NCBI RefSeq assembly: GCF_003944765.1
Contig: NZ_RWIU01000001.1
Coordinates: forward strand, 744,001 to 808,000
Source: Hymenobacter perfusus
GTDB lineage: Bacteria > Bacteroidota > Bacteroidia > Cytophagales > Hymenobacteraceae
Direction: 5' to 3'
DNA length: 64,000 bases
Shown here: positions 50,094 through 57,259 of the stretch, piece by piece
Position numbering within the stretch: the stretch's first letter is position 1
How the letters are laid out: the number at the start of each line of letters is the position of its first letter
Position numbers and translations under genes: made by a program
The notes under the pieces: model-generated
What the model was told of the DNA's origin: nothing
The model's database searches: none
The model's input: only the letters and a program-made list of their open reading frames with translations

Positions 50094-50482
50094 GCCACCG
50101 CTGCCCGGTTGCCGCTACCTATCCAACCGTAGTCAGCATGGTGTTCCTGCCACGGCCGTTCCTGCTCAGGGGCGGCCGTTTTTGCGGCCACTCCAGGCCC
50201 TCCCCAGACCGCCATACATAGCTTTCTGCCCCCGCGCGGGTTCCACTCCGCCCGCTGCCAACCCCACTTTCCCGCTGCACCTGCCGGGTATGCGCTCCTC
50301 CAACAATGTCCCCCGCCAACGAGCAACTGCGGCGGCACGGCCGGTAGCGGCTTTTTTTCGCCCCTCCGGCACCGGCGCCCTTGTTCCGGCGGCTCCGGCG
50401 GCGCAGGCTCAACCAGGGGGCTTCCCCCAACTATTTCCTACTTTTGGCCGCCACCGTATCAGGTGATTAGCAATCCTGCCTA
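50094..50482. other. GC-rich intergenic region
   Basis: About 390 bases between the helical hypothetical gene and the DUF6377 gene. Apart from a hairpin near 50152-50182 I see no gene or repeat. Short open frames here lack any coding signature. Confidence 0.5.
50152..50183 (+). terminator. Possible terminator
   Basis: A short 7-bp stem (acggccg / cggccgt) with a 14-base loop followed by five T. It could end the transcript of the helical hypothetical gene. Confidence 0.45.
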
Positions 50483-52108
50483 GTGAAGCGCGTACTCCTG
50501 TTTTGTGGCCTGTTGGTTTGTTTGTTGCCCTGCTTCGCCAAAGCGGATGCCGCCAGCAAGCTGCTGGCCGAGCTCAACCAAACTCTGGCGCGCAGGCAGC
50601 AATACGATGCGCAGCGGTGGCACCGGATTGCCATCCTGACGGCCGCTTTCGCGTCCAACAAGCGCGACGACGACGCCAGGTTCGACCTGGGTCTGCGTAT
50701 TTACGAGGAGTACAAGGCCTTCAAGTACGATTCGGCTTTTGTGTACTCGCAGAAGATTATCCGCATTGCCGAGCAGCTCAACAGCCCCCGGAAAACGGAG
50801 GTGGCCAAGCTCAAGCTGGCCTTCATTCTGCTTTCCTCGGGCATGTTCAAGGAAACGTTCGAAACGCTCGACAGCGTCCGCCCCGACGGCCTGACGGAAG
50901 CCGATAAGCTGGAGTTCTACTTCCTGAAAGCCCGCGCCTACAACGACCTGGGCGACTACAACCAGGACCAGGTATACCGGCCCGCCTACTACGCCAAAGC
51001 CCTGGCCTACGCCGATACCGCGCTGCGCTTCACCCGCCCCGGCTCCTACGACTATCTGTCCATTCAGGAGTTTCGGGCCATTAAAACCGGTAATCTGCGG
51101 GGTGGGGTGGCTATCTACAACCAGATTCGCCGGCTGCCCCGCATCACCCTGCATCAGCTGGCGGTAAGTGCCAGTGCCACGGCCTACATCTACGGGCTGC
51201 TGGGCCAGGAAGACAAGGCCTTCGAGCTGCTGCTGGTGTCGGCCACGGCCGATGTAAAAACGGCCACCAAGGAAACCGTGGCCATCTTCCGGCTATCCGA
51301 CTACTGCTACCGGCGCGGCGACCTGGAAAACGCCTACACCTTCATCAAGGAGGCCCGGGAAGAAGCGGCTTTCTACAAGGCCCGCCAGCGCCAGATTGAA
51401 ATCAGCCACGTTTTCTCCCTCATTGAGGGGCAGAAAATCAACATCATTGAGAGCCAGCGCAAGTCGCTGAAAACGTACTCCATCATCATCACGCTGCTGG
51501 CCCTTTTCGTGGCGGGGTTTGTCTTCATCATCCTCAAGCAGCTCCGCAAGCTGCAGAAAGCAGGCAAGCTCATCGACGTAACCAACCGGGAGCTGCGGGA
51601 ACGGAACCGCGACCTGCGCCAGCTGAACATGGGGCTGAACGAGGCCAACAAGATCAAGGAGGAATACATTGGGTACTACTTCCACAACAACTCGCAGTAC
51701 ATCGATAAGATCGAGGCCCTGAAAAAGTCGCTCGATACGCTGCTGGGCAACAAGCAGTACGCCACGGTGCAAAAGCTGGCCGATGGCATCAACATCAAAA
51801 AGGAGCGCAACGAGCTGTTCAAAGGCTTCGACACGGTGTTCCTACGGCTGTTCCCGCACTTTATCGACCAGTTCAACGCCCTGTTCAAAGAGGAAGACCG
51901 GATTCAGCCGCCCGAAGACCAGCTCATGACCACCGAGCTGCGGATTTTCGCCCTCATCCGGCTGGGCATTGCGGACAGCGAGCAGATCAGCCGCATGCTG
52001 GGCTATTCCATCAATACCATTTATACCTACAAAACCCGGGTAAAAAATCGCTCCACACTGCCCAATGAGGAGTTTGAAGCCCGCATTCAGGCTATTGAAG
52101 CGGTTTGA
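50483..52108 (+). CDS. DUF6377 membrane sensor-regulator (TPR, transmembrane helix, LuxR-like HTH)
   Basis: A 541-residue protein with a signal/anchor sequence ([19 protein letters not shown]), a periplasmic helical TPR-like domain, a transmembrane helix at about 332-354 ([19 protein letters not shown]), a coiled-coil linker ([19 protein letters not shown]) and a C-terminal domain ending in a helix-turn-helix ([39 protein letters not shown]). This is the architecture of the DUF6377 family, Bacteroidota regulators related to SusR, in which an extracellular signal controls a cytoplasmic DNA-binding end. The start is a GTG. No catabolic locus is adjacent, so the regulated genes are unknown. Confidence 0.9.
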   Translation: MKRVLLFCGLLVCLLPCFAKADAASKLLAELNQTLARRQQYDAQRWHRIAILTAAFASNKRDDDARFDLGLRIYEEYKAFKYDSAFVYSQKIIRIAEQLNSPRKTEVAKLKLAFILLSSGMFKETFETLDSVRPDGLTEADKLEFYFLKARAYNDLGDYNQDQVYRPAYYAKALAYADTALRFTRPGSYDYLSIQEFRAIKTGNLRGGVAIYNQIRRLPRITLHQLAVSASATAYIYGLLGQEDKAFELLLVSATADVKTATKETVAIFRLSDYCYRRGDLENAYTFIKEAREEAAFYKARQRQIEISHVFSLIEGQKINIIESQRKSLKTYSIIITLLALFVAGFVFIILKQLRKLQKAGKLIDVTNRELRERNRDLRQLNMGLNEANKIKEEYIGYYFHNNSQYIDKIEALKKSLDTLLGNKQYATVQKLADGINIKKERNELFKGFDTVFLRLFPHFIDQFNALFKEEDRIQPPEDQLMTTELRIFALIRLGIADSEQISRMLGYSINTIYTYKTRVKNRSTLPNEEFEARIQAIEAV

Positions 52109-52164
52109 GGCTCCGGCCTTTTCCGGCCCCGGGCCATCTGCCGGAGCCGGATTGCCGAAGGATT

Positions 52165-52767
52165 CTACAGCTTCTCAACCGGGAATTCGTCCAGAATATC
52201 CTTGGCCGATTTCCCGAACTCCTCGCCCAGCCGGGCCGGGTTGTTCACGGCATCGGCCACGGAGCCGCGCCAGACCAGGTTGTTGCTGCGCGCATCAATG
52301 AAGTCGAGAATCATGGTACCCTCGGTGAACGTCTCAGTGCGGTAACCAGTGTTGTAGTAGGGCGTGGTGTACCAGTAGCCGTAGTTGATGGGCAGGTAGC
52401 CGCCCCGGTACGAAACGGAATAGGGGAAGGCATAGCCTGGGGCGGGCGGATTGGCTACCGTACGCTCCGCTTCCTCAATGTAGAGGTGATAGGTAAGGTA
52501 GAAATCGGGTTTGGCCGAGCCGGTAGCCGGCCGGATGCCGCGCTTGGCCAGCTCACTGCTGATGGACTGCTGAATCTGCTGGTCGTTGAGGGCACTCCGG
52601 TAAATAGGGTTCTGGGAATCGGCAGACTTCACCTCGGTAGTGGCCCAGTCGTAGGTGCGGTACTGGCTGAAGTCGGTACCGGGTTTTTGCTGCACTGCTA
52701 CCGGCGCAGAGCAACCGGCCAGCAGGCCAACCAACAGAAGCAGGAAAATGGAGAGGGTCGTTTTCAT
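52165..52767 (-). CDS. DUF4136-family lipoprotein
   Basis: A 200-residue lipoprotein. The ATG at 52767 starts a lipoprotein signal peptide with lipobox LLAGC. The mature domain has the DUF4136 pattern: DFSQYRTYDWATTE near the start, LNDQQIQQSISSELAKRGIRP, PDFYLTYHLY and the C-terminal TMILDFIDARSNNLVWRGSV, ending in a short helix. These proteins are periplasmic or outer-membrane anchored with unknown function. Its 3' end converges on the DUF6377 gene with a 56-base gap. Confidence 0.9.
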   Translation of the reverse strand: MKTTLSIFLLLLVGLLAGCSAPVAVQQKPGTDFSQYRTYDWATTEVKSADSQNPIYRSALNDQQIQQSISSELAKRGIRPATGSAKPDFYLTYHLYIEEAERTVANPPAPGYAFPYSVSYRGGYLPINYGYWYTTPYYNTGYRTETFTEGTMILDFIDARSNNLVWRGSVADAVNNPARLGEEFGKSAKDILDEFPVEKL

Positions 52768-52954
52768 GACGAAGTAACAAAGTATGAGCACTGATGCTAC
52801 GCTACTATACTCCCCTGACAGCGCACTAGTTATGGTTCAGCTATGCCGGCCGAGGCCAGGCGGGCCTCCATCGTGCCCGGCCGCGGCTTGCCCGTGCAAC
52901 CTTCACTCCCTCACCGGACTCCCGCTGGTATCCGTTCATTTTACCCTGTGTAGT

Positions 52955-53398
52955 ATGCGTATCCTTACTCTTTGCGTGAGTCTTATGAGCACCTGTCTGG
53001 TGAGCAGCTGCCAGCAGGACACTCCCAAACCGGCTTCTACCGAGCTATCCGCCACCCGCTGGATGCTGACCGAAGTAGAGGCAGTTCCCATCAGCCTGTC
53101 AAGCTACTCCGACACCTACCGCTCCTACATCCAGTTCGACGCTGGTAGCCGCGCTACTGCCGGCCTGGCCCCGTGCAATTCCTTCAGCGGCACCTTTACG
53201 CAGGGGGCTACTGCCGGCCAGCTGACCATCAGCCAGCAGGGTTCCACGCGCACTACCTGCCCGGCACAAACCATTGAGGACAACTACCTCGCAGCCTTAC
53301 CCAAAACCGTACGCTACGAAATCAGCGGCCGGGAGCTGCGCCTCTATGATGCCACCAACTCCACTAAACCACTCCTGCTTTTCACGGCGGCTGAGTAG
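52955..53398 (+). CDS. META-domain (HslJ-like) lipoprotein
   Basis: A 147-residue lipoprotein; the ATG at 52955 gives a signal peptide with lipobox VSSC. The mature part is an HslJ/META-type fold: LSATRWMLTEVEAVP, a strand with YIQFDAGSRATAGLAPCNSFSG (the conserved C-N pair), then STRTTCPAQTIEDNYLAAL and ELRLYDATNS. Two cysteines could form a disulphide. Function unknown; META proteins are linked to heat shock and envelope stress. A paralogue with the same layout lies at 56626-57060. Confidence 0.85.
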   Translation: MRILTLCVSLMSTCLVSSCQQDTPKPASTELSATRWMLTEVEAVPISLSSYSDTYRSYIQFDAGSRATAGLAPCNSFSGTFTQGATAGQLTISQQGSTRTTCPAQTIEDNYLAALPKTVRYEISGRELRLYDATNSTKPLLLFTAAE

Positions 53399-53416
53399 CT
53401 TTCGGGTACACCACAT

Positions 53417-53450
53417 GAAAAAGGCCACCTCTGTTGAGGTGGCCTTTTTC
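53417..53450. terminator. Bidirectional terminator between convergent genes
   Basis: A perfect 15-bp stem (gaaaaaggccacctc / gaggtggcctttttc) with a 4-base loop. Confidence 0.9.
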
Positions 53451-53476
53451 TTAATGAGTCGAACGGTACCGTGCTG

Positions 53477-54178
53477 CTAGCAGGCACTGCCATCAAGGCC
53501 GCAGGCGGCCCCATCGGAGCCGGCCAGCTGCACCGGCTGGGGGCGGGCTTCATCCCACACTTTGGCCAGCACCTCCTGGAACAGCTCCGTCGGCTGCGCC
53601 CCCGATACGGCGTACTTATCGTCGAACACGAAATAGGGTACGCCCCGGATGTTGAGCTGCTGCGCCTGGTATTCATCGTAGCGGACCTGCTGCGCAAACT
53701 TATCGGAGGTCAGCAGCTCGGTCACTTCCTCAGCAGGCAGCTGCAGCTCGGCAGCGAGGCGCGTGAGGGTAGCTTCGTCGTTGATGTTAAGGCCTTCTTC
53801 CAGATAGGCTTTGAACAGCCGCTCCTTGGCCGCGTCCTGCCGGCCGTGCTGGGCGGCCAGGTGCACCAGGCGGTGGGCATGCAGGGAGTTGGCCGGTACC
53901 ACCCGGTCAAAGTCGAAGGCCAGCCCTTCCTCGGCGGCCGACTGGGCCATGTTGGCACTCATCTGGCGGGCCCAGGCTTCGGTGTTGCCGTATTTCCGGG
54001 CCAGGAGGGCATACTGGCTTTCACCGGGCGTAGGGTTTGCATTGGGGTCCAGTTCGAAGCTGCGCCATTGGATGTCCACTTCGGCGGCGTGCTCAAAGGT
54101 GGCCAGGGCTTTTTCGAGGCGCCGCTTCCCGATGTAGCAGAAGGGGCAGAGGATGTCGGACCAGATTTCTATTTTCAT
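53477..54178 (-). CDS. DsbA-family oxidoreductase, FrnE-like
   Basis: A 233-residue thioredoxin-fold protein. The ATG at 54178 (MKIEIWSDILCPFCYIGKRRLE) is typical of FrnE-type cytoplasmic DsbA-like isomerases; there is no signal peptide. The active site is CPFC at the N-terminal helix, the insertion domain is helical, and the cis-Pro loop is in NIRGVPYFVFDDKYAVSG. The C-terminus carries an additional Cys-rich tail (GAACGLDGSAC) also seen in relatives. It probably acts in thiol redox protection or polyketide-type isomerisation; the substrate is not known. Confidence 0.92.
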   Translation of the reverse strand: MKIEIWSDILCPFCYIGKRRLEKALATFEHAAEVDIQWRSFELDPNANPTPGESQYALLARKYGNTEAWARQMSANMAQSAAEEGLAFDFDRVVPANSLHAHRLVHLAAQHGRQDAAKERLFKAYLEEGLNINDEATLTRLAAELQLPAEEVTELLTSDKFAQQVRYDEYQAQQLNIRGVPYFVFDDKYAVSGAQPTELFQEVLAKVWDEARPQPVQLAGSDGAACGLDGSAC

Positions 54179-54289
54179 GGCGAATACGAATCGATTTGAA
54201 GCGAGTATAAGCCCAAGAACCCCCAAAAGGTTTCCAGCCGTCCCGGCTTCCCGTTAAGCAGGCTCACAGACCTATTTCATCCTACTCCC

Positions 54290-54772
54290 TTGCTCCCGAC
54301 TGCTACTTTCGAAACTACCCTGGAGCGTGGCGGCCCCAGCTTTATGCCCACTCAGATAGTGGTGGTGCCGCCGCTGGCCCTGCTGGCCCTGGGCAAGAGC
54401 ACCCGCCGGATTATGGGCACGCTCAATGGCCACCCGGTGCGCCTGGGCCTGCTGCCGTTACCCGGTGGGGGCCGCTACCTGATGATTAATAAGGACCTCT
54501 GCCGCACTATTGGTATCCGGTTGGGCCAGCGCGTCTATCTGGAGCTGGCCCCCGACCCCGAGCCCGACCACGTGGATTTACCATCGGAACTGGCCGAAGC
54601 CTTCGAGGCCTGGCCCGAGGCAGCGGAACAATTCGCGCATCTTTCGGGCAGTATGCGGCGGGCAGTGGCCCAGCACATCAGCTCGGCAAAACAGGCGGAA
54701 ACCCGCGCCCGCCGAGCGGTGGAAATGACCGAACGACTGGCGCGGGGGGCTCATCCGTTTCGGAAGGAGTAA
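54290..54772 (+). CDS. DUF1905/YdeI-like protein
   Basis: A protein of 160 residues with a DUF1905 barrel-like N-terminal part (FETTLERGG, VVVPPLALLALGKSTRRIMGTLNGHPVRLGLLP, a Gly-rich YLMINKDLCRTIGIRLGQRVYLEL) and a C-terminal YdeI/OmpD-associated helical part (AFEAWPEAAEQFAHLSG, AETRARRAVEMTERLARG). The start is uncertain: the TTG at 54290 is used because FETTLE belongs to the domain. Function is unknown; members are small cytoplasmic proteins. It converges on the DUF2141 gene with only 5 bases between stops. Confidence 0.82.
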   Translation: MLPTATFETTLERGGPSFMPTQIVVVPPLALLALGKSTRRIMGTLNGHPVRLGLLPLPGGGRYLMINKDLCRTIGIRLGQRVYLELAPDPEPDHVDLPSELAEAFEAWPEAAEQFAHLSGSMRRAVAQHISSAKQAETRARRAVEMTERLARGAHPFRKE

Positions 54773-54777
54773 GCAAG

Positions 54778-55224
54778 CTACTTGGTCAGGACGATGCTGA
54801 CCACCTTAGCGGGCCCGCCCACCGTGAACTTGCAGTCATCGAAGGCGGGGGGCGAAAAGCGGGGGCGCACGTTGTTGGAGAAGGCGAAGGGCTCGGTCGG
54901 AATACCCATCATATTCTTATCCAGCTTGTCGTTATTGTTCACATCCTGGGTAATGGCCACGGCCCAGTCGCCGGGCGGCAGGTCTACGGGCAGGCTTACC
55001 TGATGCTGGCCGCCGGGCTTCACCACGCGCATAAACGCGTAGCCGCCTTTGGTCAGAAACCGCTCCCGCACATTATAAAAATAGAGTTTAACCGACGATG
55101 TAGTAGAGGCCAGCGACGAAATAACGACGGTAACGGAAGTGGAGCCGGCCGCCGGGGCGCTGGTCGGAACTAATAGTCCCAGGGCGCAGCCGGATGTCAG
55201 GCAGAGGTGGTGGAGTACTCGCAT
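54778..55224 (-). CDS. DUF2141 exported protein
   Basis: A 148-residue protein starting at the ATG at 55224 with a signal peptide (MRVLHHLCLTSGCALGLLV). The DUF2141 beta-sandwich is recognisable: VTVVISSLASTTSSVKLYFYN, VDLPPGDWAVAITQDVNNNDKLDKNMMGIPTEPFAFSNN, and FDDCKFTVGGPAKVV. The Asp/Asn-rich NNNDKLDKN loop could bind calcium. Function is unknown; these proteins are periplasmic or secreted. It stands alone on the minus strand. Confidence 0.9.
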   Translation of the reverse strand: MRVLHHLCLTSGCALGLLVPTSAPAAGSTSVTVVISSLASTTSSVKLYFYNVRERFLTKGGYAFMRVVKPGGQHQVSLPVDLPPGDWAVAITQDVNNNDKLDKNMMGIPTEPFAFSNNVRPRFSPPAFDDCKFTVGGPAKVVSIVLTK

Positions 55225-55314
55225 GGCAGAAGATAGGCAATAGGACAATGCCAGGCCAACACACGCTACTTAAAAAACATTCGCCCGCCGCAATACCCGG
55301 CTACACAACTGCAC

Positions 55315-55728
55315 TTAACCAGCCAGTTCCCGCACCGCCGCCTCTACCGACGAAACGCAGCTAACGCGCAGCCCCGTGGCATGGGCCGTGTTCTGAGCGT
55401 ACTGCTGAATGGCAATCTGGCCAAAGATATTCTCGGGAGTCAGGAATACCAGCCGCCGAATCCCGGCCGCGCAGGCGCGGTGGTTCCAGTCGGCAACGGC
55501 CCATTGTTGGTCGGCGGGCAGCATGGCCCCGAAGCGGCGGGCGTCCGTTACCCAGCCCAGCCCCGGATACTGCGGGGCGTAGTGCTGGTACAACTCCAGG
55601 CCTTTATTAAGCAGAAAACGAAGGTTCTGGCTGTTGGCGAAGCCATTCCAGCGCACCATCAGACACGGGACGTGGGGTAATAAAAGCAGCTCACCGCAAG
55701 GTTCGGTATGGAGCCGTAGTTCAGCCAT
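55315..55728 (-). CDS. Hypothetical STAS/SpoIIAA-like protein
   Basis: A 137-residue cytoplasmic protein with an alternating strand-helix layout reminiscent of STAS/SpoIIAA-like folds: LMVRWNGFANSQNLRFLLNKG, GLGWVTDARRFGAMLPADQQWAV, GIRRLVFLTPENIFGQIAIQQY. This resembles small proteins of Cytophagales, but no catalytic residues stand out. It is similar in architecture to the gene at 55880-56311, and the two are on the same strand about 150 bases apart, suggesting an old duplication. Confidence 0.68.
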   Translation of the reverse strand: MAELRLHTEPCGELLLLPHVPCLMVRWNGFANSQNLRFLLNKGLELYQHYAPQYPGLGWVTDARRFGAMLPADQQWAVADWNHRACAAGIRRLVFLTPENIFGQIAIQQYAQNTAHATGLRVSCVSSVEAAVRELAG

Positions 55729-55879
55729 GGATCAGTGGCCCGTGGGCATTATTCGTAACCGGCCAGCTCCAGTAGCCAACCCGAACAATTTTACGGACGC
55801 CGCCGGCACGCGGCCCGGCACCTTCGGCCAACGTGGCAGAGCTACCGGCCAACCCCGCTGCTTACTCGCTCAGCCATTT

Positions 55880-56311
55880 TCAGGGAGCCTGCCGGAGCCA
55901 CTCGGCGGCGGTTTCGTATTCCTCAAACGTCAGAATCAATGGCCAGCCAGCCACGGCCACTGAGTTTTCGGCGTAGGAGCGGCCCTGGGGCACCGGCGCA
56001 TAAATCCAGGCCAGGTAGTGCAGGCCCGCCTCAAAGAGCAGGTGCATAATCTGGTAGCCGGCCTGCTGCTCCTCGCTGAGGCCCAGCTCCGTTACGCGGG
56101 TATTATCGTTGAGGAGCCGCTGGTAACGGTGGGTGCGCACCAGGGCCAAAACCTCCTCCGAGCCCTCCCGGACAGCCTCCAGCGTGAGGTGGCCGCGCCA
56201 CTGGGCGTGCAGCCAGCGGTTGTCCTCATCATACGTCAGCGTCAGAAAAGGCCGCTCAAACAGGGTGGTCCGGACGGAGGCGGGATGTTCGTTCACTGAG
56301 GAGTGGGTCAC
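55880..56311 (-). CDS. Hypothetical STAS/SpoIIAA-like protein, possible paralogue of its neighbour
   Basis: About 143 residues from a GTG at 56311 (start uncertain; a TTG at 56353 is also in frame). Segments LTYDEDNRWLHAQWRGHLTLEAVREG, YQRLLNDNTRVTELGLSEEQQAGYQIM and GLHYLAWIYAPVPQGRSYAENSV show the same order of strand, helix and loops as the 55315-55728 product, including the N/D-R motif after the second strand. Function unknown. Confidence 0.62.
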   Translation of the reverse strand: MTHSSVNEHPASVRTTLFERPFLTLTYDEDNRWLHAQWRGHLTLEAVREGSEEVLALVRTHRYQRLLNDNTRVTELGLSEEQQAGYQIMHLLFEAGLHYLAWIYAPVPQGRSYAENSVAVAGWPLILTFEEYETAAEWLRQAP

Positions 56312-56625
56312 AAGAACTGGTGAGGCAAGTTTACTTCTAACAACCGACGGCAACCATCTTCTTATTGCCCTGCGGAGAAAAGGTATGCACCAAAATATGA
56401 GCGGTCTATCAACCTGATTTAAGGCGAAATATACAAATCCCTATTTCTATTTTCGTTTCAGTTTGAGAAAATAACGACACCGTTTCCTGCCTGGCGGCCA
56501 ACGGCAGCCGGCAAGGCCCGCCGGATAGTAATCTGGGCCCAGTTACCGGCCCCGCGGGTGCAACCATTGCGCCGTTTGGGGGCTCTTCCCGCTGTCTTAT
56601 TACACTGTTATATTTCTTTTTGCCG

Positions 56626-57060
56626 ATGTCTACTTTGCGCTCCTTTCTGTTGCTGCCGGCCCTCCTCCTCCTCGGCAGCTGTGCCAAAGATGATGAGCCG
56701 GTACCGGCCCCCGTGTACCTGCTCGACCAGCGCTGGGTTCTGACGGAATTGGAGGGGCAGCCCCCCGTAGCTCAGCCCAGCAGTACTGTTCCTGACCTGC
56801 TGCTGAACTCGGTGGGCAGTACCAACAACGGCCGCGCGTTCTGCAACCAGTATGGCGGCAAGTACACCCTTAGGGCCGGCTCACCCCAGCTGAGCTTTTC
56901 CACCCAGGCCAGCACGTACGCCACCTGCGCCGGCCAGGACGCGGAAAACCGCTACCTCACGCTGCTGCCGATGGTAGCCCGCTACGTCATCAGCCACCGC
57001 CGCCTCTCCCTCTACGACGCGCAGCACGCCGAGCCGTTGTTGGTGTTTAAGGCCGAATAA
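56626..57060 (+). CDS. META-domain (HslJ-like) lipoprotein, paralogue of the 52955-53398 gene
   Basis: A 144-residue lipoprotein starting at the ATG at 56626, lipobox LLGSC. Layout matches the first META protein: YLLDQRWVLTELEGQPP, NGRAFCNQYGGKYTLRAG with the Cys-Asn pair, STYATCAGQDAENRYLTLLP and RLSLYDAQH. Both have two mature cysteines at equivalent places. Function unknown. It ends 55 bases before a strong terminator hairpin. Confidence 0.85.
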   Translation: MSTLRSFLLLPALLLLGSCAKDDEPVPAPVYLLDQRWVLTELEGQPPVAQPSSTVPDLLLNSVGSTNNGRAFCNQYGGKYTLRAGSPQLSFSTQASTYATCAGQDAENRYLTLLPMVARYVISHRRLSLYDAQHAEPLLVFKAE

Positions 57061-57114
57061 GCGGTGGAGTTGTGAAATGATGAAGTAACCTGCGAGCATA
57101 CAACCCGAACAACC

Positions 57115-57164
57115 AACAGCCCCGGCGGCGCGACATCAACTTGTCGCGCCGCCGGGGCTGTTTT
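57115..57164. terminator. Strong bidirectional terminator
   Basis: A perfect stem of about 21 bp (57115-57135 and 57142-57162) with a 6-base loop and T/A tails, between the META lipoprotein gene (+) and the outer-membrane protein gene (-). Confidence 0.9.
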
Positions 57165-57259
57165 GGTGTGAGCCGAATTTGTGGCCGTTCATCAGGGCGT
57201 CATTTGCCAGGTGGCTGCGCTTTCACCATTTCACCTTTCACAGCTTCACCCTTGCGGCT

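Noticed and set aside
50094..50482. Short genes in the GC-rich gap before the DUF6377 gene
   Set aside because: Overlapping frames on both strands with Arg/Pro/Ala-rich translations and no start signals.
52109..52148. Terminator between the convergent DUF6377 and DUF4136 genes
   Set aside because: Only an 8-bp GC dyad with a long interior and no T run.
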